Source: Phycisphaeraceae bacterium (GTDB lineage: Bacteria > Planctomycetota > Phycisphaerae > Phycisphaerales > UBA1924). From it: a stretch of 64,000 nucleotides of DNA. Shown here in pieces: positions 51,002 to 60,673 of this stretch; the first letter of the stretch is position 1, and each line of letters opens with the position of its first letter. The notes beneath the pieces were generated by a model. It worked only from the letters and a program-made list of their open reading frames with translations, was not told where the DNA came from and did no database searches. The stretch covers positions 2,728,001 through 2,792,000 of the forward strand of contig JACKHC010000001.1 in NCBI GenBank assembly GCA_020639235.1, in the 5' to 3' direction. The position numbers were made by a program, and so were the translations under genes.

Positions 51002-54000
51002 TCACTCCCCTTCGTCATCCAGCGCATCAGGACGCAGCGCCAGAACATCACGCAACTGCGACACGCTCATCTCCGTCAACCAATCCTCGCCCGCGCCGAT
51101 CACATCCTCCGCCAGCGCGATCTTGCTCTCGATCATCTCGTCGATCCGCTCCTCGAGCGTCCCGCCCACCACAAACTTGTGCACCTGCACCGACTTCGTC
51201 TGCCCGATGCGGAACGCGCGGTCCGTCGCCTGGTTCTCCACCGCCGGATTCCACCAGCGATCAAAGTGGAACACATGGCTCGCAGCCGTCAGGTTCAGAC
51301 CGACACCGCCCGCCTTCAGCGACAACACGAAAATCCCCGGCCCATCCTCGCTCTGGAACCGCTCGATCATCTTCTCACGCTGCGCATTGGGCGTGCCCCC
51401 GTGCAGGAACAGCACATCCTGATCGAACGCGTGCCGCATCATCCCCGCAAGCAGATCGCCCATCTGCCGGAACTGCGTGAACACCAGCGCCTTCGCGCCC
51501 TCGCTGAGCACCTCGTCCAGCATCTCCAGAATCCGGATGCACTTGCCCGAACGTGCCGCATCCGCAACGCCACCGCCCTCGACATCGCGAACCAACTGCG
51601 ACGGGTGATTGCAGATCTGCTTCAGCCGCACCAGCGTCGTAAGCACCATCCCGCGCCGCTGGATACCCTCAGTCCGCTCCACCTCCGCGAGCATCGTCTT
51701 GACCGCATCCTCATAAAGCGACGCCTGCTCCCGCGTGAGGCGGCAGTATTCCTTCGTCTCAACCTTGTCCGGCAGATCCGAAATCACCTTCGGATCCGTC
51801 TTCAACCTTCTCAAGATGAACGGCCGCACCAACTCCCGCAACCTTCCCCTCGGCACCGGATCACGATGCCGCTCGATCGGCACACCGAACAACCGGCGGA
51901 ACTCGCCCTGACTCCCCAGCAATCCCGGATTGCAGAAGTCCATGATCGACCACAACTCGCTCAAACGATTCTCGAGCGGCGTGCCCGTCAGCGTAATCCG
52001 CCGCGGTGCCTCCAGACGCCGAACCGCCTGCGACTGTTTCGCGTGCGGGTTCTTCACATTCTGCGCTTCATCAAGCACCAATCGACGCCAGCGGACCTGC
52101 TCCATCGCCGTCGAGTCCCGGTGCGCCAGCGCATACGTCGTCACAACCAGGTCAGACTCCAGCGCGGCATGCAAAAACGCCTCACCCGTCCGCCGCTCCG
52201 GCCCGTGATGCACCATCACGCGCAGCCCCGGCGCAAACTTCTTCGCCTCCCGCTTCCAGTTCCCCACGATCGACATCGGCACCACCAGCAGCGTCGGCCC
52301 CAACTCCTGCCCGCTCTGCTCACCCCCCGCCGCTTTCCATTGCTCCCGTTCGTGCACCATCAGCGCCAGGAGCTGAATCGTCTTGCCCAGACCCATGTCG
52401 TCCGCCAGACACGAGCCCAATCCAATCGAGTCCAGGAACGCCAGCCAACTCAAACCCCGCTGCTGGTATGGCCGCAACTCGCCCTCGAACCCCGCCGGCA
52501 CATCGAGCAACTCGTACCCCGCGTGCTCACCCGTCGGATCGAGCAGCCCCTTGATCCACCCCGTCGCGTCAATCCCCAATACCGGCACGCCCACCGCCCC
52601 CGCATCCGTCGCGTACGCCAACCGCAGCGCCGCGCCCACCCCGATATCACCGCCCGGATTCGCGCCGATGAACTTCACCGCCGCGCGCACATCCTCCGGT
52701 CGTATCTCCACCCACCGGCCATCCACCCGCACCAGCGGCGACCGCTGCTTCGCCAGCCGCTCAAACTCCGCCATGCTCAGAGGCGTATCCCCCACCGCCA
52801 ACCGCCACTCGTACGACACCATCGTCTCGAGCCCGAGCATCGCGCGCGTCGCCCCCGGCGCGCCCCCGCCGTCCTCGACCACGCCCGCGCGCTCATCCGA
52901 GTGCAGCTGCAAACGCGCGCCCAATCGCGCCGCGGGCGTGTCCCACCACGCCGGCACCTCCACCGCGAACCCCTGCTCCAGCAGAATCGGCCGCGCCTCG
53001 CGCAGAAACTCGTACGCCTTGTTCGTGCTCAACTCCACCTGAACCGGAGTCGACTCCTCCAGCATCGCCTCCAGCGGCTTGAACAACCGCGCCGCACGCG
53101 CAAGCTCACCCAGCAGCAACTCCTGCGGCTGATCGATCCGCCGCCCCTCCACCGTCGCCCACTCCCCGTGGAAACTCCAGACATCCTCCGCATCAATCAC
53201 CAGCCGCTCCGCCTCGACCGATTGCAGATGCACCGAAACCGTCCACTCAACCTCATCGCCCGGAGGCGCCAGATCCGCGAGCCCGCCCACAAACAACGGC
53301 TCATTCAGCCGCAGCATCAACCGCCACTCGCTGCTTCGCCCCTTCTCCTCGAGCTGCATCAGCCAGCGACGCGCCACGCGCGCCAGCTGCGCCCGACCCG
53401 ACGAGTCCAGCTTCGACTCGATCTCCCGACCCTTCCCGAGCAACCCGCTGAGCCACGCCACCGCCGCATCCGCCCCCGAGTCCCAGTCCTCGATCGCCTC
53501 CCCCATGTTCTCATCAACCATCGTCGCGCGCACCTGCGCATCGACCACCGACGCCAGAAAGTCATCGATGATCGCCGCGCCGTCGTGCTCGAAGCCATCC
53601 TGCACCGATCGCGCCGACGCCGGCATCGAGTTCACCAGAAGCAGCACCTTCTCCGACGCCGCCTCGTCGCTCACCCACGGACGCCACTGCCCGCGAACAT
53701 CCTCGCGCTCATCCGTCACCACCGCCGGAACAACACGCTGCTGCGCCACCAGCGACGCCGCCAACCGCGAAGCAACCGCGAAGAACCGCACAGAGTCCCC
53801 CGCCACGATCTCCGTGTGCGCGCCCTCGAGGTGTCCCGCAGCATCATCAACAAGCCGATCGTGCTCGCGCTCGTTCAACTCCTCCAGCGCCGCAAGCACC
53901 ACCGGCGCCCGCGCCGCATCGAAGCCCACCGCGCTCACGCGCCACGCCTGAATCATCGCCCCCGCCGCGTCCACCGCGCCCAGCCCCCGCATGTGCGACA

Positions 54001-54217
54001 TCTGCGGGCTGCACATCGGCTCGCCCTCCAGCGTCGGCAGCCGCACCGACAACTCCCCGCCGTTGCCCGCCCCATCGTCCAGCGCGCGCACCATCCCGCG
54101 CAGCCGCGCAACATCCACCGCGCACGGATGCTCACCACCCCCGACCTCACGCCGATCAACCCCCTCGCCCCACACCCACAGGCGGCCCCCGCTCCAGTTC
54201 ACATGCAACACAACCAT
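51002..54217 (-). CDS. SNF2-family DNA helicase/translocase
   Basis: A 1071-residue protein. Residues about 1-600 are the bacterial SNF2-associated N-terminal region. The SNF2 ATPase follows: ELRPYQQRGLSWL (Q-motif region), Walker A DDMGLGKT, Walker B LVLDEAQNVKN, LTGTPLENRLSELWSI, then the C-terminal helicase lobe with VFTQFRQMGDLL, LSLKAGGVGLNLTAAS and DRAFRIGQTKSVQVHKF. All helicase motifs look intact. It pumps along double-stranded DNA in eukaryotic relatives. The bacterial role is uncertain (repair, transcription recycling or defence). The ATG at 54217 is chosen. It is followed directly by the SWIM gene and preceded by tRNA-Lys. Confidence 0.94.
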   Translation of the reverse strand: MVVLHVNWSGGRLWVWGEGVDRREVGGGEHPCAVDVARLRGMVRALDDGAGNGGELSVRLPTLEGEPMCSPQMSHMRGLGAVDAAGAMIQAWRVSAVGFDAARAPVVLAALEELNEREHDRLVDDAAGHLEGAHTEIVAGDSVRFFAVASRLAASLVAQQRVVPAVVTDEREDVRGQWRPWVSDEAASEKVLLLVNSMPASARSVQDGFEHDGAAIIDDFLASVVDAQVRATMVDENMGEAIEDWDSGADAAVAWLSGLLGKGREIESKLDSSGRAQLARVARRWLMQLEEKGRSSEWRLMLRLNEPLFVGGLADLAPPGDEVEWTVSVHLQSVEAERLVIDAEDVWSFHGEWATVEGRRIDQPQELLLGELARAARLFKPLEAMLEESTPVQVELSTNKAYEFLREARPILLEQGFAVEVPAWWDTPAARLGARLQLHSDERAGVVEDGGGAPGATRAMLGLETMVSYEWRLAVGDTPLSMAEFERLAKQRSPLVRVDGRWVEIRPEDVRAAVKFIGANPGGDIGVGAALRLAYATDAGAVGVPVLGIDATGWIKGLLDPTGEHAGYELLDVPAGFEGELRPYQQRGLSWLAFLDSIGLGSCLADDMGLGKTIQLLALMVHEREQWKAAGGEQSGQELGPTLLVVPMSIVGNWKREAKKFAPGLRVMVHHGPERRTGEAFLHAALESDLVVTTYALAHRDSTAMEQVRWRRLVLDEAQNVKNPHAKQSQAVRRLEAPRRITLTGTPLENRLSELWSIMDFCNPGLLGSQGEFRRLFGVPIERHRDPVPRGRLRELVRPFILRRLKTDPKVISDLPDKVETKEYCRLTREQASLYEDAVKTMLAEVERTEGIQRRGMVLTTLVRLKQICNHPSQLVRDVEGGGVADAARSGKCIRILEMLDEVLSEGAKALVFTQFRQMGDLLAGMMRHAFDQDVLFLHGGTPNAQREKMIERFQSEDGPGIFVLSLKAGGVGLNLTAASHVFHFDRWWNPAVENQATDRAFRIGQTKSVQVHKFVVGGTLEERIDEMIESKIALAEDVIGAGEDWLTEMSVSQLRDVLALRPDALDDEGE

Positions 54218-54266
54218 CCGACCGGCTCCCTCCGTGAATCGCCGACCCCGCTTCCTCGCTCGCAAT

Positions 54267-54339
54267 GGGAACGCAGGGACTCGAACCCTGGACCTACGGC
54301 TTAAAAGGCCGCTGCTCTACCGACTGAGCTACGTTCCCG
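54267..54339 (-). tRNA. tRNA-Lys (anticodon UUU)
   Basis: A 73-base cloverleaf on the minus strand. Acceptor GGGAACG/CGTTCCC, D-arm GCTCAGTCGGTAGAGC, anticodon stem GCGGC/GCCGT with loop CTTTTAA (anticodon TTT), T-loop TTCGAGT, discriminator A, CCA not encoded. Confidence 0.96.
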
Positions 54340-54455
54340 ACTACCCAAAAACGACACAAGGCCGCCGAGGGAAGCGAAACAGTGTACCGGACATCGCCGC
54401 ACCCGACCGATCTCCGACCATTGAATCCACACCCACTCCCTGCGAAACTCCGCAA

Positions 54456-55034
54456 ATGCCCTCCGACGAGAACGCCATCAAGTCTAAAATCGCCCGATCC
54501 GCCGCCGTCATCGCGGGGCTCTCCGAGCAATCCGCCGAAATCCATCGCGCCATCGGCGCCATCCGCTCGTGCCTCGCCGCCGGCGGCACGCTCTACACAG
54601 CCGGCAACGGCGGCTCCGCCGCAGAAGCCCTCCACCTCGCCGAAGAACTCATCGGCAAGTACAAGAACCCCCGCAGACCCCTACGCGCCATCTGCCTCAA
54701 CGCCGACCCCACAGCCCTGACCTGCATCGCCAACGACTTCGGCTACGACCACGTCTTTGCGCGCCAACTCGAAGGCCTCTCCAGAGGCGGCGACTGCTTC
54801 GTCGCCTTCTCAACCTCCGGCAACTCCGCCAACGTCCGCATCGCCCTCGAACGCGCCCGCGCGATGAAAGTCACGACCATCGGACTCCTCGGCAAGACCG
54901 GCGGCCCGTGCGCACACCTCTGCGACCATCCCCTCATCGTCCGCGCCGACGAAACCGAACACATCCAGGAAGCCCACCAGGTCATCCTCCACCTCATCCT
55001 CGAAGGCGTCGAGTCCAACCCCCCAACACACTGA
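54456..55034 (+). CDS. gmhA: Phosphoheptose isomerase (SIS domain)
   Basis: GmhA converts sedoheptulose-7-phosphate to D-glycero-manno-heptose-7-phosphate for LPS core or S-layer glycans. It is 192 residues, the same length as the E. coli enzyme. Family motifs are TAGNGGSAAEALHLAEEL, FSTSGNSANV and the C-terminal TEHIQEAHQVILHLI with zinc-site Glu/His. The stop shares bases with the aat start (TGATG). A DnaA-regulating DiaA-type function is the alternative for this fold, but the sequence reads as GmhA. Confidence 0.9.
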   Translation: MPSDENAIKSKIARSAAVIAGLSEQSAEIHRAIGAIRSCLAAGGTLYTAGNGGSAAEALHLAEELIGKYKNPRRPLRAICLNADPTALTCIANDFGYDHVFARQLEGLSRGGDCFVAFSTSGNSANVRIALERARAMKVTTIGLLGKTGGPCAHLCDHPLIVRADETEHIQEAHQVILHLILEGVESNPPTH

Positions 55035-55792
55035 TGCACGCCCCCGCGCCCATCCGCCTCGCCGACATCGCGCGCGCCGACCCCGCCTTCTTCGTCAGGC
55101 AGATGCGCGATCTATACGCCGCCGGTTTCTTCCCGATGGCCGACCCGCACACCGACGAAATCAACTTCTACGCCGCCGACCCACGCGGCTTCCTCCCCCT
55201 TACAACCGCCGACGGCTTCCGCATCCCCGCCACTGTTCAGCGCGACATCCGCTCGCGCCGCTTCACCATCACCGCCGACACCGCCTTCGAACCCGTCATG
55301 CGCCAATGCGCCGGCCCCCGCCGCGAGTCGCCTTCCAACCAGTCCGACTCCACATGGATCAACGAGGATCTCATCGCCGCCTACGCCGTCCTCCACAACC
55401 ACAACATGGCCCACTCCGTCGAGGCGTGGCGCAACGATCCCGAATCCAATACCCCCGTCCTCGTCGGCGGCATCTACGGCATCTCCCTCAACCACGCCTT
55501 CTTCGCGGAGTCCATGTTCCACGTCCCCCGGCCCAGACGCCCCGACAGCGCACGCCACCCCCTCGACGGCTCAGGCGCATCCTCCGTCTGCCTCGTCGCG
55601 CTGATCCAACACCTCGCCCGCTGCGGCTACCACTTCTGCGACACGCAGGTCATCACACCCCATGTCGCACGATTCGGCGCACAATCCATCACGCGCGACA
55701 AATTCGACGCCATGCTCGCCCGCGCAGTGCGCCGCGAAACCCCCGACCTCTTCAATCGCGTTCCCTTCACGCCGATCACGACGAATGCATGA
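55034..55792 (+). CDS. aat: Leucyl/phenylalanyl-tRNA--protein transferase
   Basis: Aat adds Leu or Phe to proteins with N-terminal Arg or Lys, marking them for ClpAP in the N-degron pathway. The 252-residue protein has YAAGFFPMADP, TWINEDLIAAY, HSVEAWRND, GGIYGISLNHAFFAESMF and ASSVCLVALIQHL. The ATG overlaps the gmhA stop, so the two are coupled. The last 17 bases overlap the end of the convergent GH35-like gene. Confidence 0.95.
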   Translation: MHAPAPIRLADIARADPAFFVRQMRDLYAAGFFPMADPHTDEINFYAADPRGFLPLTTADGFRIPATVQRDIRSRRFTITADTAFEPVMRQCAGPRRESPSNQSDSTWINEDLIAAYAVLHNHNMAHSVEAWRNDPESNTPVLVGGIYGISLNHAFFAESMFHVPRPRRPDSARHPLDGSGASSVCLVALIQHLARCGYHFCDTQVITPHVARFGAQSITRDKFDAMLARAVRRETPDLFNRVPFTPITTNA

Positions 55793-58571
55793 AGGTGATC
55801 TTGTTGGGCGCAGCCCCGTGCTCGTCGAAGATCATCAACTCATTCGGCGCATCAGAGTTAAGCCAGCACTCGGGAAGGTAGTAGCGCGACTGCGGCGGCA
55901 CCGACTTGCCGGTGTGGGTCGCAACGAAATACCGCCCGATGTCGTGGCCGTTGAGATACAGGCGCCCCTTGGTGAGCCCCTTGGCGTCGAGATACAACGG
56001 CCGCATGCTGTCGGCAGGCGAGAACGATACGCGCCACCACGCCGGCGTGCCCTTGTACTTGGCGAGTTTCGGCGCCGTGACATCGGCCTTGGCCAGTTGC
56101 TCGAAGGCGCCCGGACTCGGCTGCTCCCACCGCGCAAACGCCCAGGACGCCTTCTCGTACGGCTTCACATCCAGATCAAAGAACGTCACGGACTTCTTGA
56201 GTTCGCCGAGCGCCGTGTCCGGGTCCTCGAAGACCGCGAACTGAATGATGTTGATCCCGCGCGAAAGAATGTCCGGCGGCAGGATGATCCGCCCGTTGCC
56301 CGTGCGCTCGTGCCACCCGATCGCAGCACCATTAGCAAAGATCACGGCACGATCGCCGAATCCATCGATCTGAATCGCCAGCGGCGTCGTACGACGATGC
56401 GTCACCTTGAAGGTCACCCGCTTCGGATGCGTCACCTCGCCCGTCTCGACGCCCATCAAGGGCGAGAACAACACCAGCGGATCAAAGATGTCCGCCGACT
56501 CCAGATGCGGCGCGGGCACACGCAACTTCTTCATTTGCGACGGCGAACCGAAGAGCCCCTTGGGCGCAATCAGCGATGTCCCGCCCGATGGGCGTCCCAT
56601 GTTGTCCAAAAGGAAGCAAAGCGTCCGCGTGCCCTTGGAGCCGGGAACCGCAAACGTGTGACCCTCGCCGCCCGGCGTGTCGCCAACCACCGAAACAAGC
56701 TTGGACTCCCCGAACACGAGCGCACGATCGGCGCACTGAAACAGCGTCATGTCGGACTTGGCCGCCGAGTTCGTAGACCAGATCATCCGCATCCACCCGT
56801 ACCCCGTCGTCGCGCCCAGCGCATTAAGCGTGTCGGGCGCGGGGATCGAGGCGTAGCGGGCGCTCGTGCCCGAGGTGTACTCATCGCACGGCGCGACCGC
56901 GACGGACTGAATCTTCGGTAACTTGGCCGCCGAGGCTTCCGCGGCCCTGATCCGCTCGGTGGTCCCATCGGGATTGATTCGGAGCCCGGACCCGCCTGTG
57001 ATGGGCTTGTCGTCCGCCGTGAGCCCGACAACGCCCGAATAGACCACATCCCCGCCGCCGTAGATCGTCCCTGCCTGTTCCTCATTGGCGATAACCAGCG
57101 TCACGCCCTCGTGGAACTCCACGACCGGGTCGCCCGAAGCCGGGACCGTGACCTCAAGGGGGGCGCTGTTGACCGAAACCAGCCCCGGCGTCCCCGCCGG
57201 GCCCACGAGCACAAGGCAAGCACCGACAAGCATGAACGGCGTGAGGTTCGTGTAATCGAGCGTCGCGCGATTGAACAGATGCGCGCGGGTCAGGACCCAC
57301 GAAACCGACCGCGACCCGAGGTAGACAGGAAGCGAAGAGCCGTCGGGCAGGAGCAGCGTGGTCCGCGCGTTGCCCGAGAGCTGCTTCTCGTCCGCGAAGA
57401 TGTAGGTCACCGTCCCGAGCGATCCCCGGTGCGTCACGGTGGCGACAGACGTGATCTCATTCGTCGAGTCCTTGCGCAGCGCGCCCGTGTCGTCGTCGGC
57501 GATGCGCGGCGCCACCGCATCGGGCGCGACAGTGATCGGCGACTCGTCGGGCTCAGCATCCGTCAACAGACGCTCAAACGACCGCACGAAGGTGCAGATC
57601 ATCCGCGCCGCGTGATACATCGGCCCCCGCTGACCCGCCTCCCCGAGCGGCGCATCGGTATCGCCGCCGCTCGTGGCAAAGGCGTTCGGCGCGTGCGGCA
57701 GAGCGCCGGCGAACTCCGCCGGAACGGTGCCGCGATGAAACGGCGAAAGATTGACATGCCCCGACGCCGCCACGACCTCGGCGATCGCGCGGAGCAGACC
57801 ATTGGGTGTCTTCACCGAACGCTTCGCCTTGCCCCACTCGTTCTCCGCGCCGGCCCGAAGCCCCATCACAAGCGCCGGTGACTCGGGCGCGATGTGCCGC
57901 AGCTGCCGCACGGTCGCGTAAAGACTCGAATACCCGCCCCACGTGTCCAGCACGGTGTCCGCCGAGTTAAAGAGCATGTTGCGCGAAATGATCGGGACGG
58001 TGAACCCCGCCTCGCGCAAAAGCCGCGCCAACTCTTCGATGTATTGCCCGGCCTGCTCCTCCGGGCATAACCACTCGTGCTCCGCCTGCACGAGGCAGAT
58101 CGGGCCCACCCGAAGCCGCGAACGCCCGCTACCCGTGCTGATCTGCAACTTACCGAGGTGTTCACCGAGGGCGGAGAAGTACCGCGCAACCGGCCCGAGG
58201 AACGACGGATCATTGGATCGCGGCGGGCCCGTCAACTCATTGAGCAGCCACGTCGGTATCCCGCCCAGCGGATAGGCATCCCCGATGTACGGCCCGGCCC
58301 GGAGGATGCACCGCAAGCCGATGTCCGCAGCAATGGTGCAGAACGACGCAAGGTCGTTCTGCTCCGCAAAATCGAACCGGCCGGGCCGAGGCTCGATCGC
58401 CGCCCACAGCGCCGGCACCTCAACAGTGTTGAGCCCGCACTGCCGGGCCGCAAGGAGCCGATCCGCCCACAGCGGACGCGCGATGCGCGCAGGATGCAGC
58501 GTCCCCGAAAGGATCCGGGTGCGCTTCCCGTCGATAATGAAGTATTCGCCTTCGGCGCTGATGGTCGCCAT
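55776..58571 (-). CDS. GH35 (beta-galactosidase)-like protein with altered catalytic site
   Basis: A 931-residue protein. Residues about 5-260 align with the GH35 TIM barrel (FIIDGKRTRILSGTLHPARI, RAGPYIGDAYPLGGIPTWLL), and the C-terminal 300 residues are beta-galactosidase jelly-roll domains (LYLNGHDIGRYF, PECWLN, NELMIFDEHG). The normal GH35 acid/base motif QIENEYG reads QAEHEWL (His165, Glu166 kept), and the nucleophile region (usually T/V-E-x-W-x-G-W) reads VMGLRAGAENEWG, placing Gly237 at the nucleophile. It may be a carbohydrate-binding pseudoenzyme or a divergent hydrolase. There is no signal peptide. The ATG at 58571 is preceded by AAGGCAGG. Confidence 0.82.
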   Translation of the reverse strand: MATISAEGEYFIIDGKRTRILSGTLHPARIARPLWADRLLAARQCGLNTVEVPALWAAIEPRPGRFDFAEQNDLASFCTIAADIGLRCILRAGPYIGDAYPLGGIPTWLLNELTGPPRSNDPSFLGPVARYFSALGEHLGKLQISTGSGRSRLRVGPICLVQAEHEWLCPEEQAGQYIEELARLLREAGFTVPIISRNMLFNSADTVLDTWGGYSSLYATVRQLRHIAPESPALVMGLRAGAENEWGKAKRSVKTPNGLLRAIAEVVAASGHVNLSPFHRGTVPAEFAGALPHAPNAFATSGGDTDAPLGEAGQRGPMYHAARMICTFVRSFERLLTDAEPDESPITVAPDAVAPRIADDDTGALRKDSTNEITSVATVTHRGSLGTVTYIFADEKQLSGNARTTLLLPDGSSLPVYLGSRSVSWVLTRAHLFNRATLDYTNLTPFMLVGACLVLVGPAGTPGLVSVNSAPLEVTVPASGDPVVEFHEGVTLVIANEEQAGTIYGGGDVVYSGVVGLTADDKPITGGSGLRINPDGTTERIRAAEASAAKLPKIQSVAVAPCDEYTSGTSARYASIPAPDTLNALGATTGYGWMRMIWSTNSAAKSDMTLFQCADRALVFGESKLVSVVGDTPGGEGHTFAVPGSKGTRTLCFLLDNMGRPSGGTSLIAPKGLFGSPSQMKKLRVPAPHLESADIFDPLVLFSPLMGVETGEVTHPKRVTFKVTHRRTTPLAIQIDGFGDRAVIFANGAAIGWHERTGNGRIILPPDILSRGINIIQFAVFEDPDTALGELKKSVTFFDLDVKPYEKASWAFARWEQPSPGAFEQLAKADVTAPKLAKYKGTPAWWRVSFSPADSMRPLYLDAKGLTKGRLYLNGHDIGRYFVATHTGKSVPPQSRYYLPECWLNSDAPNELMIFDEHGAAPNKITFMHSS

Positions 58572-58737
58572 GCACCTGCCTTGGGGGATGCGTCGGGGAG
58601 GTGTGTTGAGCGCGAGGCGTGCCGCGCGCGACGATTCAATAACGCGTGATGGACCAATCACGCGGGCCCGATGAAGGTACGGGAAGATGGGTTGATCTCG
58701 CAACGCGCGGCCGCGGTGACGGTAGACTCGCGGACTC

Positions 58738-60546
58738 ATGGGTTTCTTGCATCGCCAGCGCGTCCGGGGGCGGCGTGTGGGTTGGGGGCTTCTCGCGTCA
58801 ATCACGCTTGTGGCGGCTTCATGCGCGAACATGGAACAGATCGATCGCCGGGTCGAACGCGTCATCGGGGACCGATCAGCCTCCCTCGGCCCCGACGCCC
58901 GAGGCGCCCGGGTCAGAAGCTCCACGATCAGCGACTCCTCGAGGGGCCTCCACGACAAGAGACCCGAAACCGTGAACCCATCCGCGGGCGACCTGGAGTT
59001 CAACGCCGCCGATGAGGCGCGGGATGTCGAAGGCCGACTCGATACCTTCGCCCGCGGCTCGGAGTCGGCGCGGATCATGGACCTCGAGGATGTCCTCCGC
59101 GAGAGCCAGAGCACGGCCCGCGAGTTCATCAACGCCGAAGAGGAATACATCCTCGCGGTGCTCCGGCTCCTCATCCAGCGACACCAGTGGGGCCCGAGGT
59201 TCTTCAACGATGTGACAGCATCCGCGAACATCACCCCGGACGGCACCGGGGATTTCTCGTCCGCGGCCCGAATCGTCAACGAGTTCCGGGTCACCCAGCG
59301 ACTCCCCTACGGCGGCGACATCGAGGCGCGGGCCCTCTGGGAAGCGTCGCAGCAACTGCGCAGCGTCGCCGGCGACCAATACCGCACCGCCAGCGAACTG
59401 AGCGTCTCGGCCAATATCCCGCTCCTCCGCGACGCCGGCCTGATCGCCCAGGAAGACATCATCCAGGCCGAGCGCGATGTCATCTACGCCGCCCGCGACT
59501 TCGAGCGCTTCCGCCGCGAGTTCTTCGTCTCGATCTCAACGGACTATTTCGATCTGCTCGCGTCCGCGCAGGCGATCGCCAACGAAGCCGTGCGCCTCGA
59601 GAATCTCTTGCAGGAGCGGGACCGCATGGGCGCGCTGGTCGATGCCGGGCGCCGCAGCCCCTTCGAACTCTCCAGCATCGAGCAGGATGTGCTGGGCAGC
59701 CGGAACTCCCTGTACAACCAGCAGGAGTCGTACCGCGTCAGTCTCGACCGCTTCAAAATCCGCCTCGGCCTGCCCGTCGAGCAGGAACTCGCGCTCGCGC
59801 CCGTCAGTCTCGAACTGCCCGAACCGGAAGTCAGTCTGCTGGCGGCATCGGAAGCGGCCCTGATGTACCGCCTCGACTACCAGAACGCGATGGACCGGTT
59901 CGATGACGCCAGGCGCGACCTCGTCAACGCCCGTAACCAGCTGCTGCCCGATCTAAATGTCGGATTGTCCGCGACAGCGCGCTCCGACCCCGAGAGCGAC
60001 GACAAGAAGGGCTTTACCGTCGACCTCAACGACACCGACTTCCTGGCCAGCGTCACCTTCGGGCTCCCGCTCGACCGCGAGATCGAGCGCCTCGGGCTCC
60101 GCACATCCCTCATCAACGCCCAGCGCCAGGCGCGCGACCTGGACGAGCGCCGCGACTCCATTGTCCTCGAAGCACGGGCCGCGGTGCGCAACATCGAACT
60201 CGCGCGGCTGTCGATACGACTGCGCGGCGCCCAGGTCCAGCAGAACGAGCGCCGCCTCGTCGAAATCAAGATCAACGAGGCGGTCGTCGACACCCAGGAC
60301 CGGCTGCAGGCCGAGGCGGACCTCCTCAACGCCCGAAACGCGCTGGCCAACGCAAAGCGCGACCTCCGCGTAGCGATCCTCAACTATCTGCTGGCGACCG
60401 ACCAGCTCCGTGTGGGGGTCGATGGAGGCCTAGTCCCGCTAGTGGGCATGACCGTCCGCGAGGGAGACCCGATCGACCCCGCCCCGATGATGCCGATCGG
60501 AGAAGGGATAGACGATCCGGCGCTCGGAGGGGCCGACGGCGGGTGA
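58738..60546 (+). CDS. TolC-family outer membrane efflux lipoprotein
   Basis: A 602-residue outer membrane channel protein. The signal sequence ends in VAASC, a lipobox, so it is probably acylated. After an extra N-terminal region (30-120) it has the two TolC-type repeats rich in long coiled-coil helices: YTASELSVSANIPLLRDAGL-like beta segments (about 215-235) and FGLPLDREIERLGLRTSLINAQ (about 440). The tail is acidic and Pro-rich. It should form a trimeric exit duct with the membrane fusion protein encoded next, about 130 bases downstream. Confidence 0.9.
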   Translation: MGFLHRQRVRGRRVGWGLLASITLVAASCANMEQIDRRVERVIGDRSASLGPDARGARVRSSTISDSSRGLHDKRPETVNPSAGDLEFNAADEARDVEGRLDTFARGSESARIMDLEDVLRESQSTAREFINAEEEYILAVLRLLIQRHQWGPRFFNDVTASANITPDGTGDFSSAARIVNEFRVTQRLPYGGDIEARALWEASQQLRSVAGDQYRTASELSVSANIPLLRDAGLIAQEDIIQAERDVIYAARDFERFRREFFVSISTDYFDLLASAQAIANEAVRLENLLQERDRMGALVDAGRRSPFELSSIEQDVLGSRNSLYNQQESYRVSLDRFKIRLGLPVEQELALAPVSLELPEPEVSLLAASEAALMYRLDYQNAMDRFDDARRDLVNARNQLLPDLNVGLSATARSDPESDDKKGFTVDLNDTDFLASVTFGLPLDREIERLGLRTSLINAQRQARDLDERRDSIVLEARAAVRNIELARLSIRLRGAQVQQNERRLVEIKINEAVVDTQDRLQAEADLLNARNALANAKRDLRVAILNYLLATDQLRVGVDGGLVPLVGMTVREGDPIDPAPMMPIGEGIDDPALGGADGG

Positions 60547-60673
60547 ATCCGGATGTTCGGGTATCGGTAGAGTCCATTGCCGGCTCTCGGCGGGCGGGAC
60601 GGGGCTAGAGTTGGCTGGTGGCCGTGCGATCGCGCCGCCCATCTGATGTGTGCGACTTTCGGGAGAGCGCCTC

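Noticed and set aside
51179..54304. A 1041-codon open frame on the plus strand opposite the SNF2 helicase
   Set aside because: Arg/His/Pro-rich antisense shadow of an intact helicase gene.
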